A DNA stretch of 60,770 bases, taken from NCBI RefSeq assembly GCF_001667925.1, contig NZ_LZJR01000079.1, positions 1-60,770 on the forward strand. The letters run 5' to 3'. The position numbers were made by a program, and so were the translations under genes. The DNA is from Mycobacterium sp. E2479. GTDB lineage: Bacteria; Actinomycetota; Actinomycetes; Mycobacteriales; Mycobacteriaceae. Below the pieces are notes generated by a model. That model did no database searches, had not been told where the DNA came from, and saw only the letters and a list, made by a program, of their open reading frames with translations. Below are positions 49,138 through 58,620 of the stretch, in pieces (position 1 is the first letter of the stretch; each line of letters opens with the position of its first letter).

Positions 49138-49192
49138 GAGTGTGAAGCTAGCCGCACATTCGACGCCGAGCGTGCGGCCAGCTTCACGTTCG
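49138..49192. repeat. 21-bp-arm inverted repeat downstream of groEL2
   Basis: GTGAAGCTAGCCGCAC (49142-49157) and GTGCGGCCAGCTTCAC (49172-49187) are inverted with one mismatch; the arms extend to about 21 bp with three mismatches. It could be a second terminator or a dispersed palindrome family. Confidence 0.8.
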
Positions 49193-49236
49193 GCGGCGGT
49201 GAGGGCTCTGAACACGCGGCGACCTAGTGTTAGGCC

Positions 49237-50061
49237 GTGTCCCTTCCGACTCCCTCACCCACCAGCACCGCCGTCGTGACCGGCGCGTCGTCGGGCATCG
49301 GCGCCGACCTCGCGCGCGAGCTGGCCGGCCGCGGCCATGGCGTCACGCTCGTCGCCCGCCGCGAAGACCGGCTGCGGGAGCTGGCCGACGAGCTCGCCGG
49401 CCGCGTCCGCGTCGAGGTGATCGCCTGCGACGTCGGCGATTCCGCCGCCCGCGCCGGCCTTTTCGAGGAGGTCGACCGTCGCGGCCTGACCGCCGACATC
49501 CTGGTCAACAACGCCGGCATAGGCACCATCGGATCGGTGGCGACCACCTCCGTCGGCGACGAGATCGCACAGGTGCGGGTCAACGTCGAAGCCGTCATCG
49601 ATTTGACCACCCGCGCGGTCCAGCAGATGGTGCCCCGCAAGAAAGGCGCGATCCTCAACGTCGGATCCACCGCGGGATACCATCCCTTCCCGGGGCAGGT
49701 CGGGTACGCCGCCACCAAGGCATTCGTGATCACCTACACCGAGGGGCTGCGCGCCGAACTCGCCGGCACCGGAATCACCGTCGCGCTGCTGAACCCGGGC
49801 CTGGTGCGCACCGAATTCCTGAAGAGCGCCGGCATGGACGAGCGCACCTTCGCCGACGCATTCCCGAAGTTCCTGTGGATGCCCGCCCGCGACGTGGCGC
49901 GCACCGGCATCGACGCGCTAGACGGCGATCGCGGAACCGTGATCCCGGGCCTGCCAAGCCAGATCAGCACCAAGCTGTTTCGGTTCATGCCGCGTCGGGT
50001 GCTGTTGCCGCTATTGAACAACCAGCACCCGGGACTGCGCAGGGACCGCTCAGCGCGCTGA
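49237..50061 (+). CDS. Short-chain dehydrogenase/reductase
   Basis: A 274-residue SDR. The cofactor site is AVVTGASSGIGADLARELAG near residue 12; LARRAE-type RREDRLRELADEL; ILVNNAGIGTIG near 88; and the catalytic YAATKAFVITYTEGL near 152. A conserved C-terminal PRRVLLPLLNNQHPG tail is typical of an SDR group common in mycobacteria. It overlaps the convergent CMD-family gene by 12 bp. The substrate is unknown. Confidence 0.89.
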   Translation: MSLPTPSPTSTAVVTGASSGIGADLARELAGRGHGVTLVARREDRLRELADELAGRVRVEVIACDVGDSAARAGLFEEVDRRGLTADILVNNAGIGTIGSVATTSVGDEIAQVRVNVEAVIDLTTRAVQQMVPRKKGAILNVGSTAGYHPFPGQVGYAATKAFVITYTEGLRAELAGTGITVALLNPGLVRTEFLKSAGMDERTFADAFPKFLWMPARDVARTGIDALDGDRGTVIPGLPSQISTKLFRFMPRRVLLPLLNNQHPGLRRDRSAR

Positions 50062-50613
50062 GCCGGGCCAGGGCCGCATCCAGCCCTCCACCGGCAGCGC
50101 GAGCGCGTTGCACAGCGTGCAAATCGTGCGATACCAGCCCACGGCGGTGAGCAATTCGATGCGCTGCTCGTCGTCCAGCTCGCGGCCCAGCGCGCTCCAC
50201 GTCGCCTCCGACCACGTGCCGGTGCGCTCGAGTTCGTCCACCGCCTCGATCAGCGTCCGCTCGGCCGGGCTCCACCGCGGGTCGTCGGGGCCGCCGCTGA
50301 CCAACGCGTCGCACTCGCCGTCGCTGACGCCCGCGATCGGGCCCCAGAACGCCGCCTGTCCGCCCCACTCGTACTGACAGCCCAGTAGCGCGCAGATGCG
50401 AAGGATGGCGATGGTCCGCGTCCGTCCCGGCAAAAGCGCTGCGACATAGAGGGATTCGCCGAGCTTACGCAGACGGGAGGCCAGCACCGGATGGCGCTGC
50501 AGGCAACGCACCAAGAGCAGCGGCTCGTAAGTGCGGTCGGGGTGGCCCCAGCTGTTGATGCCAGCGGCATCTTCTTCGCTCCACGGCGGAGCGAGCGGTG
50601 CGACGCGGCTCAC
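50050..50613 (-). CDS. Carboxymuconolactone decarboxylase (CMD/AhpD-like) family protein
   Basis: A 187-residue helical protein of the CMD fold. The family motif RTIAILRICALLGCQYEWGG lies near residue 72. The peroxidatic Cys-x-x-Cys of AhpD is not present, so peroxidase activity is unlikely. The start at 50613 is preceded, on the minus strand, by a dispersed tandem repeat and the PPOX gene. The substrate is unknown. Confidence 0.86.
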   Translation of the reverse strand: MSRVAPLAPPWSEEDAAGINSWGHPDRTYEPLLLVRCLQRHPVLASRLRKLGESLYVAALLPGRTRTIAILRICALLGCQYEWGGQAAFWGPIAGVSDGECDALVSGGPDDPRWSPAERTLIEAVDELERTGTWSEATWSALGRELDDEQRIELLTAVGWYRTICTLCNALALPVEGWMRPWPGSAR

Positions 50614-50632
50614 GGATGAGACTGTACGGCCC

Positions 50633-50742
50633 TAGCCCGATGGCGGCGACCCGCTGCGCCCGGCTTCGCCGCGCTTGCGATCGCCGCTAGCCCGATGGCG
50701 GCGACCCGCTGCGCCCGGCTTCGCCGCGCTTGCGATCGCCGC
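50633..50742. repeat. Two tandem copies of a 55-bp dispersed repeat
   Basis: Each unit begins TAGCCCGATGGCGGCGACCC and contains CGCTGCGCCCGGCTTCGCCG and CGCTTGCGATCGCCGC. The two copies (50633-50687, 50688-50742) are identical. The family is the same as at 18478-18585. It lies between two minus-strand genes, and the stop codon of the upstream one (PPOX gene, 50742-50744) is at the repeat edge. Confidence 0.93.
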
Positions 50743-51137
50743 TAGGCCGGCAGCGAGAACACCACACAGTCGTGCAGGCAGCCCTTCGCCGCGTCGGGCT
50801 CGTCGGCGTCGCGATGCAGCAGCGCGCGGGTGGGAAGTACCGCCAGGCGGGCGGTTTCGGCCCCGGCCTCGGTCACTTCGGCGGTGCCGTCGACGATCAG
50901 CGAGTAACCGCCGGGTTCGGTGGGCGGCCACAACAGGGTCACGTCGGCGCGCCGGGCGAGGTTGTTGCGGGTCCGTCCTCCGATGAGCCCGACGTCGAGC
51001 GTGGCCTCGCGCAGCTGCGGCTCGACCGTAACGGTGTGCACCCGGTATTCGTCGTCGACCGTGATCAAGTAGGCGTACGGGTAGTCAGCCAGCGCGTTGG
51101 CCAGCGCCTGCAGATCGACTTTCTTCTTGGTGCGCAT
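50742..51137 (-). CDS. Pyridoxamine 5'-phosphate oxidase-family protein, Rv0441c-like
   Basis: A 131-residue split-barrel protein of the FMN/F420-binding PPOX family ([51 protein letters not shown]). It is shorter than classical PNPOx and is more likely a small flavin- or F420-binding protein. Its position between groEL2 and a PPE gene matches Rv0441c. A cysteine-containing C-terminus ([14 protein letters not shown]) could be redox active. Confidence 0.85.
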   Translation of the reverse strand: MRTKKKVDLQALANALADYPYAYLITVDDEYRVHTVTVEPQLREATLDVGLIGGRTRNNLARRADVTLLWPPTEPGGYSLIVDGTAEVTEAGAETARLAVLPTRALLHRDADEPDAAKGCLHDCVVFSLPA

Positions 51138-51161
51138 GACCTTCCAGGATAGGCGCCGAAT

Positions 51162-51743
51162 TTATTGCGGCGCCGGGCTCGTGGCGGCCGTGCCAACGTT
51201 GGAGAAGCCGAGGTTCTGCAGCACCTGATTCCAGGGCGGCAACTTGGCCACGGCCGCCGACGCGTCGGCGTGGTAGCCGAACATCGCCGCCACGTCCGAG
51301 GCCCACATCTGCTCGTAGGCGGCCTCGATGTCAGCGATGGCCGGGGTGTTCTGACCGAGGTGGTTGTTCGCCGCCAAGGCCGAAACCAAGGCCCGGTTGG
51401 CCGCCACCACAGCGGGCTGCACCGTGGCCGCCAGTGCCACCTCGAACGCGGTCGCAATGGCCGAGGCCTGGTGTGACACCTCTTCGGCCTGCGCGGCCGC
51501 CGCGCTGAGCCAGCTCACGTAGTGGCTGGCCACGGACATCATGGCCGTCGACGACGCGCCCTGCCACGACCCGCTCGCGAGATCCGCCGTCACTGAAGAA
51601 AACGACGACGCCGACGATGCCAACTCCCCGGCCAGCCCGTCCCACGCCGCCGCGGCAGCAAGCAGCGGCCCGGGACCAGGACCGGAAAAAATTAATGCCG
51701 AGTTGACTTCTGGCGGCAACCTCGCAAAATGCGGGCTCGTCAC
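51162..51743 (-). CDS. Short PPE-family protein (PPE10 position)
   Basis: A 193-residue protein with the PPE domain ([20 protein letters not shown] at the N-terminus and the WxG-type [20 protein letters not shown]) and only about 15 further residues. M. tuberculosis PPE10 at this position is 487 residues, so the C-terminal repeat region is missing here. PPE proteins are exported by type VII secretion with PE partners; no PE gene is adjacent. The frame is intact. Confidence 0.88.
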   Translation of the reverse strand: MTSPHFARLPPEVNSALIFSGPGPGPLLAAAAAWDGLAGELASSASSFSSVTADLASGSWQGASSTAMMSVASHYVSWLSAAAAQAEEVSHQASAIATAFEVALAATVQPAVVAANRALVSALAANNHLGQNTPAIADIEAAYEQMWASDVAAMFGYHADASAAVAKLPPWNQVLQNLGFSNVGTAATSPAPQ

Positions 51744-51781
51744 GGACCCAACTTAGCTGGTATATGCCACTTTTGGTGGTG

Positions 51782-53512
51782 TTATCGCGAGGCTGCGGGG
51801 ACGGGCTGGCGGCCGCGCACCAACTTGCCTGGACGGGCGTCGGTGGGAACACCATTTTCGGCGATCACTTCGCCGGCCACAATCGTGGCGACGTATCCGT
51901 CGGCGGTCTGGTCCAGGCGCCGTCCCCCGGCGGGCAGGTCGTAGCTGATCACCGGCTTGTGCAGCCGCAGTGCGGCGTGGTCGATGACGTTGAGGTCGGC
52001 CTTGTAGCCGACCGCGATCCGGCCGCGATCACCCAGCCCGGCGATGCGGGCCGGCACCGATGTGAGCTCGCGGACCGCTTCGGGCACCGTGAACCGTCCG
52101 GCCTGGCGGTCCCGCGCCCAGTGCGTCAGGAAGTACGTCGAGTAGCTGGCGTCGCAGATCATTCCGTAGTGCGCGCCGCCGTCGCCCAGACCGAGCACCA
52201 CGTCGTCGCGGTGCAGCAGCTCCCCGACGGTGTCCAGCGAGTTGTTCTGCAGGTTGCTGGTCGCGACCAGCAGCATGGCCCGGCCCTCGTCGTCGAGCAG
52301 CCGGTCATAAGCCTCTTCCCTCGGCTCCACGCCGCGGGCGCGGGCGCGGGCACCGATGCTGGTCGACGGGTCGGGCTCGTAGTCGGGGGTGTCGCCCAGC
52401 GGGAAGATCCAGTCCCACATCTGCGTCACGAACAGGATCGGGTGACCCTGACCGGGCTTGTCGGCCAGGATGCGGGCCCGGACCTCGGGCTTGCGCATCT
52501 CGGCCACCCGCTCGGCCAGCGGCAGGTGCGCGATCTCCCGGTAGCTGGGGTAGAGCACAAACGGGTTGGCGGACAGCTGTAACCCGATGATCAGACCGAT
52601 CGGCCGGGGCAACAGCTGCGCGGTGACATCGCCTCCCGCGGCGTTAGCCTTCTCGATCATGGTGATGGCGTCCGGCCAGGTCGGGTCACCGGCGTTGGCG
52701 ACGACGAGGGTGAAGGTGACCGGCAGCCCGACGTCCTCGGCGACGTCGAACACCGTCTGCAGCACGGGCTGGTAGCCGCCGGACGGGATGTCGGGAACGA
52801 ACTGCAACAGGCCGCCGCCGCCGTCCACGACCCCGCGGGCGATCTCCTCGATCTCCTCCCGGGCGGCCTCGTAACTCGGTATGGGCGAACCGCTTTCGGT
52901 CTTGTGGATGGTCAGCCGCGACGACGCGAAGCCAAGCGCGCCGACCTCGATCGCCTCCTTGGCCAGCTGCCGCATCGTGGCCAGGTCGTCGGCGGTGGCC
53001 GGCTCGCGGTCGGCGCCGCGCTGACCCATCACGTACACCCGCAGCGGTGAGTGCGGCAGGTAGGCGGCCACGTCGATGTCGCGCTTACCCGAGTCGAGCG
53101 CGTCCATGTATTCGGGGAACGTCTCCCACGTCCAGGGCAGTCCGTCGGTCATGACGACGCCGGGGATGTCTTCGACGCCCGCCATCACGTCGACCAAGAC
53201 GTCATGGTCGGACTGCCGGCAGGGCGCGAAGCCGACCCCGCAGTTGCCCATCACCACCGTCGTCACCCCGTGCGCCGACGACGGTGTCAGGCGTTCCGAC
53301 CAGATGGACTGGCCGTCGTAATGGGTGTGCAGGTCGACGAAGCCGGGCGTGACCAGCAGCCCGGTGGCGTCGATCTCCCGCGAGGCGGTCGCCCCGTTGA
53401 TCGCGCCGACCGCCTTGATGACGTTGCCTTGCACCGCCACATCACCGATGTACGGCTCACCCCCAAGCCCGTCGACGATGGTGCCGTTGCGGATGATGAG
53501 GTCGTAAGTCAT
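51782..53512 (-). CDS. Amidohydrolase, N-acyl-D-amino-acid deacylase family
   Basis: A 576-residue metal-dependent hydrolase. The first metal-binding motif is VDLHTHYDGQSIWS near residue 60. The enclosing composite domain has IIRNGTIVDGLGGEPYIGDV at the N-terminus and a final DLNVIDHAAL. GDGGAHYGMICDAS near 445 carries the catalytic Asp. It would hydrolyse an N-acyl or cyclic amide. Upstream is a DinB protein divergent from it. Confidence 0.91.
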   Translation of the reverse strand: MTYDLIIRNGTIVDGLGGEPYIGDVAVQGNVIKAVGAINGATASREIDATGLLVTPGFVDLHTHYDGQSIWSERLTPSSAHGVTTVVMGNCGVGFAPCRQSDHDVLVDVMAGVEDIPGVVMTDGLPWTWETFPEYMDALDSGKRDIDVAAYLPHSPLRVYVMGQRGADREPATADDLATMRQLAKEAIEVGALGFASSRLTIHKTESGSPIPSYEAAREEIEEIARGVVDGGGGLLQFVPDIPSGGYQPVLQTVFDVAEDVGLPVTFTLVVANAGDPTWPDAITMIEKANAAGGDVTAQLLPRPIGLIIGLQLSANPFVLYPSYREIAHLPLAERVAEMRKPEVRARILADKPGQGHPILFVTQMWDWIFPLGDTPDYEPDPSTSIGARARARGVEPREEAYDRLLDDEGRAMLLVATSNLQNNSLDTVGELLHRDDVVLGLGDGGAHYGMICDASYSTYFLTHWARDRQAGRFTVPEAVRELTSVPARIAGLGDRGRIAVGYKADLNVIDHAALRLHKPVISYDLPAGGRRLDQTADGYVATIVAGEVIAENGVPTDARPGKLVRGRQPVPAASR

Positions 53513-53626
53513 TCAAACAATCTACGACCGCAGCGGTAGGTCGTGCCAGGATCTTCTGCGTAAGCGATCGCGACGGCAGTAACGTCGAATGCGCCTTCGG
53601 TGGGAACCTCCCGTAGGGTCGCGAGT

Positions 53627-54145
53627 ATGGCCAGCACCGACAATGCCGCCGCCCTACAGGAGCTCCTGCGCGACGCGTTCACCCGGTTGATCGAGCACGT
53701 CGACCAGATCACCGAGGGGTTGACCGACGAGGAGGCCGGCTACCGGCCCACCCCGAACGCCAACAGCATCGCGTGGCTGCTCTGGCACAGCGCTCGGGTG
53801 CAGGACGTCCAGCTGGCCGACGTCGCCGGTGTGGAGCAGGTGTGGTTCCGCGATGGCTGGGTGGACCGGTTCGGACTGGACCTGCCGCGCGACGACACCG
53901 GTTATGGACACGGGCCCGACGACGTGGCCAAGGTGCAGGCGCCCGCGAATCTGTTGTCCGGCTACTACCACGCGGTGCACAAGCTCACCCTCGAATACAT
54001 CGCCGGAGTCAGCGCCGAGGAACTGGCCCGCATCGTGGACACCAACTGGGATCCGGCGGTGACGGCCAGCGCGCGATTGGTGAGCATCATCGACGACTGC
54101 GCCCAGCACCTCGGGCAGGCCGCGTACGTGCGGGGGATTCAGTAG
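53627..54145 (+). CDS. DinB/DUF664-family protein, Rv0443-like
   Basis: A 172-residue four-helix protein. His in IAWLLWHSARVQD near residue 50 and DCAQHLGQAAYVRG near 160 form the usual metal-binding triad of the DinB fold, with a mid-chain His near 130 (YYHAVHKL). The ATG at 53627 gives the length of Rv0443 (171 aa). The family may include thiol-dependent S-transferases. The gene is separated by 10 bp from the next. Confidence 0.86.
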   Translation: MASTDNAAALQELLRDAFTRLIEHVDQITEGLTDEEAGYRPTPNANSIAWLLWHSARVQDVQLADVAGVEQVWFRDGWVDRFGLDLPRDDTGYGHGPDDVAKVQAPANLLSGYYHAVHKLTLEYIAGVSAEELARIVDTNWDPAVTASARLVSIIDDCAQHLGQAAYVRGIQ

Positions 54146-54155
54146 ATTCGCAGGC

Positions 54156-55010
54156 GTGCGATTCGCGGCGACCGTGCTGTTGTGGCTCATCACCACGCTG
54201 GCAATGGCGGCGGCGATCCCCTCGGCGTGGACACAACTGCATGTCATTGACGCCGACGGCTATGCCGCCCTGGCGCGACAGGCGGCGACGGACCCGGCTC
54301 TGCAGTCCGCTATGGCGTCCGAATTGAGCAGCCGGGCAATGACTCTCATCGCCGAGCAGGGCGGGATCCCCTCCGCGGCGGGCAGTTCCGAGGTTCACGA
54401 GGCCGCCCACGCCTTCACTGCGGGGCCGGCGTTTCCGCCACTGTTCGCCCGGGCGAACCGGGCGGCACACGGCTGGCTGTTCAGCGACCCGGTGGCCGAC
54501 GAGAACGGCAACCAATGGGCGGTCGACGTGGCGCCGATGCTCAACGACGACTCGATTCAGCCGCTACTCGCCCGCCACAACGTCACGATTCCCGCGAAAC
54601 TTAGTGTCCCGCTTACTGTCTCGGTCCCGCATTCGATGCGACAGGGGCGGCTGAGCCGGATGTCCAGCTGGGGTCCGTGGGTCAGTTTGGGTGCGGCGGC
54701 GCTGTGCGGTTTGTGCGCGCTGCTCACGGTGGCGACCGCCCGCCGCCGCGGCAAGGCGCTGAGCAGCCTTGGCGTCTCGGCGCTGGTCGTCGGGGCGGGT
54801 GGCTGGGCGGGCATCGAGGTCGCCCGCCGCTACGTCAACGATGCGCTGAATCGCACCACCGGCAACGTCCGCCAAGTCGCCGAGGTGATGATCGAACACG
54901 CCGAAGCCGGTCTGCGCCAGTGGCTCGACGCCACATTGCTCGCCGGCGCCGCCATCGTCGCGTTGGGCGTGATCGTCGCGGTGCTCGGCAGTCTCGCGAC
55001 GAAGTCGTGA
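54156..55010 (+). CDS. Membrane protein of unknown function
   Basis: A 284-residue protein with an N-terminal membrane anchor (ATVLLWLITTLAMAAAIPSA), a helical extracellular domain to about residue 165, then three membrane helices (WVSLGAAALCGLCALLTVAT; SSLGVSALVVGAGGWAGIEV; AGAAIVALGVIVAVLGSL). It starts 10 bp after the DinB gene, so co-transcription is likely. I know no function. Confidence 0.72.
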   Translation: MRFAATVLLWLITTLAMAAAIPSAWTQLHVIDADGYAALARQAATDPALQSAMASELSSRAMTLIAEQGGIPSAAGSSEVHEAAHAFTAGPAFPPLFARANRAAHGWLFSDPVADENGNQWAVDVAPMLNDDSIQPLLARHNVTIPAKLSVPLTVSVPHSMRQGRLSRMSSWGPWVSLGAAALCGLCALLTVATARRRGKALSSLGVSALVVGAGGWAGIEVARRYVNDALNRTTGNVRQVAEVMIEHAEAGLRQWLDATLLAGAAIVALGVIVAVLGSLATKS

Positions 55011-55019
55011 GTTCGGCGT

Positions 55020-56762
55020 CTAACCGAATGTGAACGAGAACACCTGCAAGCCTCTGCTGACTCGCATATCGAGCTGATCGCGGTGCGCGGAGTCGTCGCC
55101 GACGATGCGGTGCAGCGTGGGCGCTCCGCCGATCGTGGTCGTGGTGGTCTTGCCGTCCCGGGTCACCGTGATGGTGCCGCTGCCACCGACGACGGCGTAC
55201 ACATCTTTTGCGATGTAGTTCAGCCGGACGGCGGAGTCGTCGCCGTCCGCGATGGCCCCTTGGTCGTCCAGGGTCCAGCGGCCCCGCAGAGCGAACTTGT
55301 CGTCGGCCAGGTTCGGCGGGAAGCTCAGCGTCGCGGCACCGGCTTTGTAATCGCCACCACTGCCGCCGTAATTTCCAGATTTGCCGACTCCCAGATACGT
55401 CTCTGGCGTGAGCCTGGTCTGAGGAGTCGAGTCGACCGAGTTCGTCGGCGCGGCCAGTTGGACGCCGGGATGCGCATCGAGCAGGAGCTTGCGGATCAGC
55501 CGCTCGGTCTCGTCGTAGTCGCCCTCGCCGAACTTGGTATGCCGCACTTGCCCATTCGCGTCGATCAAATACTCGGCCGGCCAGTATAGGTTGTCAAAGT
55601 TGTTCCACGTCGCGTAGTCGTTGTCCAGTGCGATGGGATAGGTGATGCGCAGATCGGCGGCACCGCTGGCCACATTGGCGGGCACCCGCTCGAAGGCGTA
55701 CTCGGGGGTGTGCACCCCGATGACGAGAAATCCACTGTCGCGATACCGGTTGTACCAATCGATTACGTGCGGGATGGCGCGCTGACAGTTGATGCACGAG
55801 TAGGCCCAGAAGTCGATCAGGATCACCTTGCCGCGCACCGACTCGGGGTCCAGTGGCTTGCCGTCCCGGGTGTTGAGCCACCCGGTGACGCCGGCGAGGG
55901 CGGGAGCCGGTCCACACCGTTGCAGGCCGGCGGAGACGCCGGCACAATCGCTCAGTGCGCCGATGGTGGTGCCGGGCCGGCTCAACTGCAGCCCGTCGCG
56001 GTGATTCGGCTGCTGCGCGGCGGCCGGGTCCAGGCTGCGCGCGATGTCGTTGGCCCCCAATGTTTTCTGCATCGCCGTCGTGTAGTCAGGCACGGTGCGC
56101 TGCAGCATCGCGGGCAGGTTGAACACCAGTGCCGCCGCCAGCACGATCATCGCGATCCCGCCGGCGGTCCGAATTGCGCGCTGCCGGCGGCGGAACGCGG
56201 CCACTCGCTCGGCGACGCGGCGCCCGGCCAGTGCGAATATCAGTAGCGGCAACGCGTTGCCGACCGCGAATGTGGCGGTCAACAGGAGCACACCGAACCC
56301 GATCGACGACGTCCCGCCGGCAACCACGATGGCGGCCAGCACCGGACCCGCGCATGGCACATAAAGGGCGCCCAACGTCAATCCCAGGGCGAAACCATTT
56401 GTTCCCGAGCCGATTTGACGCTGCGGGAAGTACGCGAACGGCCGCTCGATCAGGTGCTGCACCGGCGGGAAGATCAAGCCCAGGCCGATCAGGACCAGCA
56501 CCACCAGTGCGGCCCACCGGATCGCGTCCTGTGGCAGGTGCAGTGCCGTCAGCAGCGTGGAGCCGATCAGTGTGACCAAGCTGAAACTGCATACCAGGCC
56601 CGCGATCACCAGGTATGGCCGCGCCGCGGAACTCGCGGTGGGGTCGTTCGCCCGGGTGCTGTCCATGCCGGATAGCAAGATCACCGGCAGCACCGGCAGG
56701 ATGCACGGGGAGATACCGGTGATCAGCCCACCGAGAAGCCCGATCAGGGCGATGGTCTGCAC
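55020..56762 (-). CDS. dipZ: DipZ: CcdA-like membrane domain fused to thioredoxin-like domain
   Basis: A 580-residue protein. The N-terminal CcdA/DsbD-like membrane domain has the paired-Cys motifs SPCILPVLP near residue 18 and [15 protein letters not shown] near 132. A thioredoxin-fold domain (about 300-430) has the active site [11 protein letters not shown]-terminal beta-rich domain follows ([15 protein letters not shown]). Such proteins pass electrons across the membrane to periplasmic thiols. M. tuberculosis DipZ (Rv2874, about 695 aa) has the same layout but lies at another locus. Confidence 0.91.
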   Translation of the reverse strand: MQTIALIGLLGGLITGISPCILPVLPVILLSGMDSTRANDPTASSAARPYLVIAGLVCSFSLVTLIGSTLLTALHLPQDAIRWAALVVLVLIGLGLIFPPVQHLIERPFAYFPQRQIGSGTNGFALGLTLGALYVPCAGPVLAAIVVAGGTSSIGFGVLLLTATFAVGNALPLLIFALAGRRVAERVAAFRRRQRAIRTAGGIAMIVLAAALVFNLPAMLQRTVPDYTTAMQKTLGANDIARSLDPAAAQQPNHRDGLQLSRPGTTIGALSDCAGVSAGLQRCGPAPALAGVTGWLNTRDGKPLDPESVRGKVILIDFWAYSCINCQRAIPHVIDWYNRYRDSGFLVIGVHTPEYAFERVPANVASGAADLRITYPIALDNDYATWNNFDNLYWPAEYLIDANGQVRHTKFGEGDYDETERLIRKLLLDAHPGVQLAAPTNSVDSTPQTRLTPETYLGVGKSGNYGGSGGDYKAGAATLSFPPNLADDKFALRGRWTLDDQGAIADGDDSAVRLNYIAKDVYAVVGGSGTITVTRDGKTTTTTIGGAPTLHRIVGDDSAHRDQLDMRVSRGLQVFSFTFG

Positions 56763-57169
56763 GGGCTACTCCGAGGGCTCGACGGGTGCCGGACGATAGG
56801 CATGGTTACACCTTTACCTGTTTTGGTGACCACGAGTGACCGGCCATAAATCACACGACGTGCGTTATAGAAATCACGCAATGTGCGTTACGCTCCGCCG
56901 GTGGCGCAACTGACACTTCAGCGCGCTTGCACCCAGGGAAAGAAAGCGCCAACGTGCGGAGGCCGCGGTGGAGGCAGCGCGCTCGCCGGCAATGGAGACG
57001 GGCGTCGCGTCGGTCCCCATGACCGCGCCGGGATTCGCCACGCGGCGGTACCCTGCGCGGCGCGTGAGTGTCGAGCTTCGCGCTGGCGTTGAGAACTGAC
57101 ACGCGCGCAAGGCGTGACCCGACGATCGAGCTGACCCCTATCGGGGACGAAAACCTGAAGCGGTGCGAC
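56763..57169. other. 407-bp region between dipZ and the Rv0455c-like gene
   Basis: It holds the dipZ promoter (right side of 56763), a tandem direct repeat at 56848-56893 and no convincing gene. The only open frames are short with no ribosome-binding sites. Confidence 0.55.
56848..56893. repeat. Two tandem 23-bp direct repeats
   Basis: AAATCACACGACGTGCGTTA plus TAG, then AAATCACGCAATGTGCGTTA plus CGC. Each unit contains GTGCGTTA. Located about 85 bp upstream of the dipZ start, on the side of its promoter. This could be a pair of binding sites for a regulator. Confidence 0.6.
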
Positions 57170-57622
57170 CTACGCCCAGTTCCACACCGACATGTCGCCG
57201 GGTGGGTACTGGTTGCAGATGTCGGTGGCCTTGGCCACCACGCCCTTGTTGTTCCAGAAGATCTTCATGTGGTTGGGCCAGGCCACCCACAGCGGATCGG
57301 ACACGGGCGCATAGAAGTTCTCGGAGTAGTTCCGGCGGTCCTGCGGTGACAGCGAGTAGAACCAGTGCGCCTTGTCGATGGTCGCCTGCTGGACGTTCGG
57401 GTGGTTGTTGAAGTCGATCATGTAGCGCTGGTAGTACACCGGGCTGGTGTCGCGGGAAGCGGCGAGGATCTGCTCTGCGTCGCACGTGGTGTTGATCATT
57501 CGGCGGGGGATCGGGAAGTCCTCCGTGGAGTCGGCTACCGCGGTCGACGGGAAAATCGCAGCGGTAATACCCAGAGCAAGGAACGCGGCGCCTGCACGCA
57601 GGCCAGTACTCAGCCGAGACAT
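57170..57622 (-). CDS. Secreted protein, Rv0455c-like (siderophore-export-associated)
   Basis: A 150-residue secreted protein with a signal peptide ending near AVADS (residue 32). The mature part matches Rv0455c from memory: [60 protein letters not shown] and a Cys near the end ([12 protein letters not shown]). Two cysteines probably form the disulfide. Rv0455c has been reported to be needed for mycobactin siderophore secretion. In M. tuberculosis it lies near mmpL4/mmpS4; they are not here. Confidence 0.88.
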   Translation of the reverse strand: MSRLSTGLRAGAAFLALGITAAIFPSTAVADSTEDFPIPRRMINTTCDAEQILAASRDTSPVYYQRYMIDFNNHPNVQQATIDKAHWFYSLSPQDRRNYSENFYAPVSDPLWVAWPNHMKIFWNNKGVVAKATDICNQYPPGDMSVWNWA

Positions 57623-57701
57623 GGCTATTACGGTAACACCCTTTAGCCTCACTAGAACAGTTTCCAGCTCACTCCCAGGATTTCGCTAGCGCATCTCAGT
57701 A

Positions 57702-58613
57702 TCAGCCGCGATCAGGGGTTATTACGTGAGACGGGTCGGGTCGCAACTCCGGCGGTGCCTGACTGTAATCACCGAAGGGGCCGTCGCGGCGCTCGATCGC
57801 GGCTCGCACGCCGTCGGCCTCGGCGGTCTTGATGAACGCCAATGCGTCGGGAGTATTGCGCATCAGGCCGTCGAGGATGCCACCCAGCGTTTGGGTGGAC
57901 GCCAGGCCCATGTTCTCGTAGGCCTGGTTGACGATCAGCTTCTGCGCCTGTAGCTGCGACAACGGGATTTGCGCCAGCTCGGCGGCGACCTCGGCGACCC
58001 GCGATTCCAGGCGCTCGAACGGCACCGCCTCGTTGATCAGCTCTATCTCGGCGGCCTGCGCCCCGGTCAACGGCCGGCCGGTCAGCGAGTGCCACTTGGC
58101 CTTGGCCAGGCTCAGCCGGTAGAGCCACATCCCGGTCAGATACGCCCCCCACATCCTGCTGTAGGGCGTGCCGATCACGGCGTCCTCGCTGGCGATCACG
58201 AGGTCCGCGCACAGCGCGTAATCGCTGGCCCCGCCCACGCACCAGCCGTGCACCTGGGCGATCACCGGCTTGGACGCACGCCAGATGGCCATGAACTTCT
58301 GCGTCGGCCCGGTCTCGCGGGAGCTGACCATCGCGAAGTCCTTGCCGGGGTCCCACTTGCCGTCGGTCATCATGGCCTCGCCCCAGTGCTGGAACCCGCC
58401 GCCGAAGTCGTAACCGCCGGAGAAGGCCCGCCCCGCACCGCGCAGCACGATGACCTTGATCGCCGGGTCGCGCTCCGCCAGACCGATGGCGGCCTCGATC
58501 TCGTCGGGCATCGGCGGCACGATGGTGTTGAGCTGCTCCGGACGGTTCAGCGTGATGGTGGCCACCGCGCCGGCCGTCCGATAGAGCAGGGTCTGGAAAT
58601 CGCTCGTCGGCAT
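57702..58613 (-). CDS. echA2: Enoyl-CoA hydratase EchA2
   Basis: A 303-residue crotonase-fold protein. Oxyanion-hole elements are GRAFSGGYDFGGG near residue 62 and VHGWCVGGASDYALCADLVI near 120; IGTPYSRMWGAYLTGMWLYR follows. It matches EchA2 (Rv0456c) by position and length. A small membrane-protein gene ends 7 bp upstream. Substrate unknown. Confidence 0.91.
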   Translation of the reverse strand: MPTSDFQTLLYRTAGAVATITLNRPEQLNTIVPPMPDEIEAAIGLAERDPAIKVIVLRGAGRAFSGGYDFGGGFQHWGEAMMTDGKWDPGKDFAMVSSRETGPTQKFMAIWRASKPVIAQVHGWCVGGASDYALCADLVIASEDAVIGTPYSRMWGAYLTGMWLYRLSLAKAKWHSLTGRPLTGAQAAEIELINEAVPFERLESRVAEVAAELAQIPLSQLQAQKLIVNQAYENMGLASTQTLGGILDGLMRNTPDALAFIKTAEADGVRAAIERRDGPFGDYSQAPPELRPDPSHVITPDRG

Positions 58614-58620
58614 GGCGTCC

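Noticed and set aside
50633..50742. CRISPR-like repeat
   Set aside because: Only two adjacent identical units without unique spacers; it is a tandem interspersed repeat.
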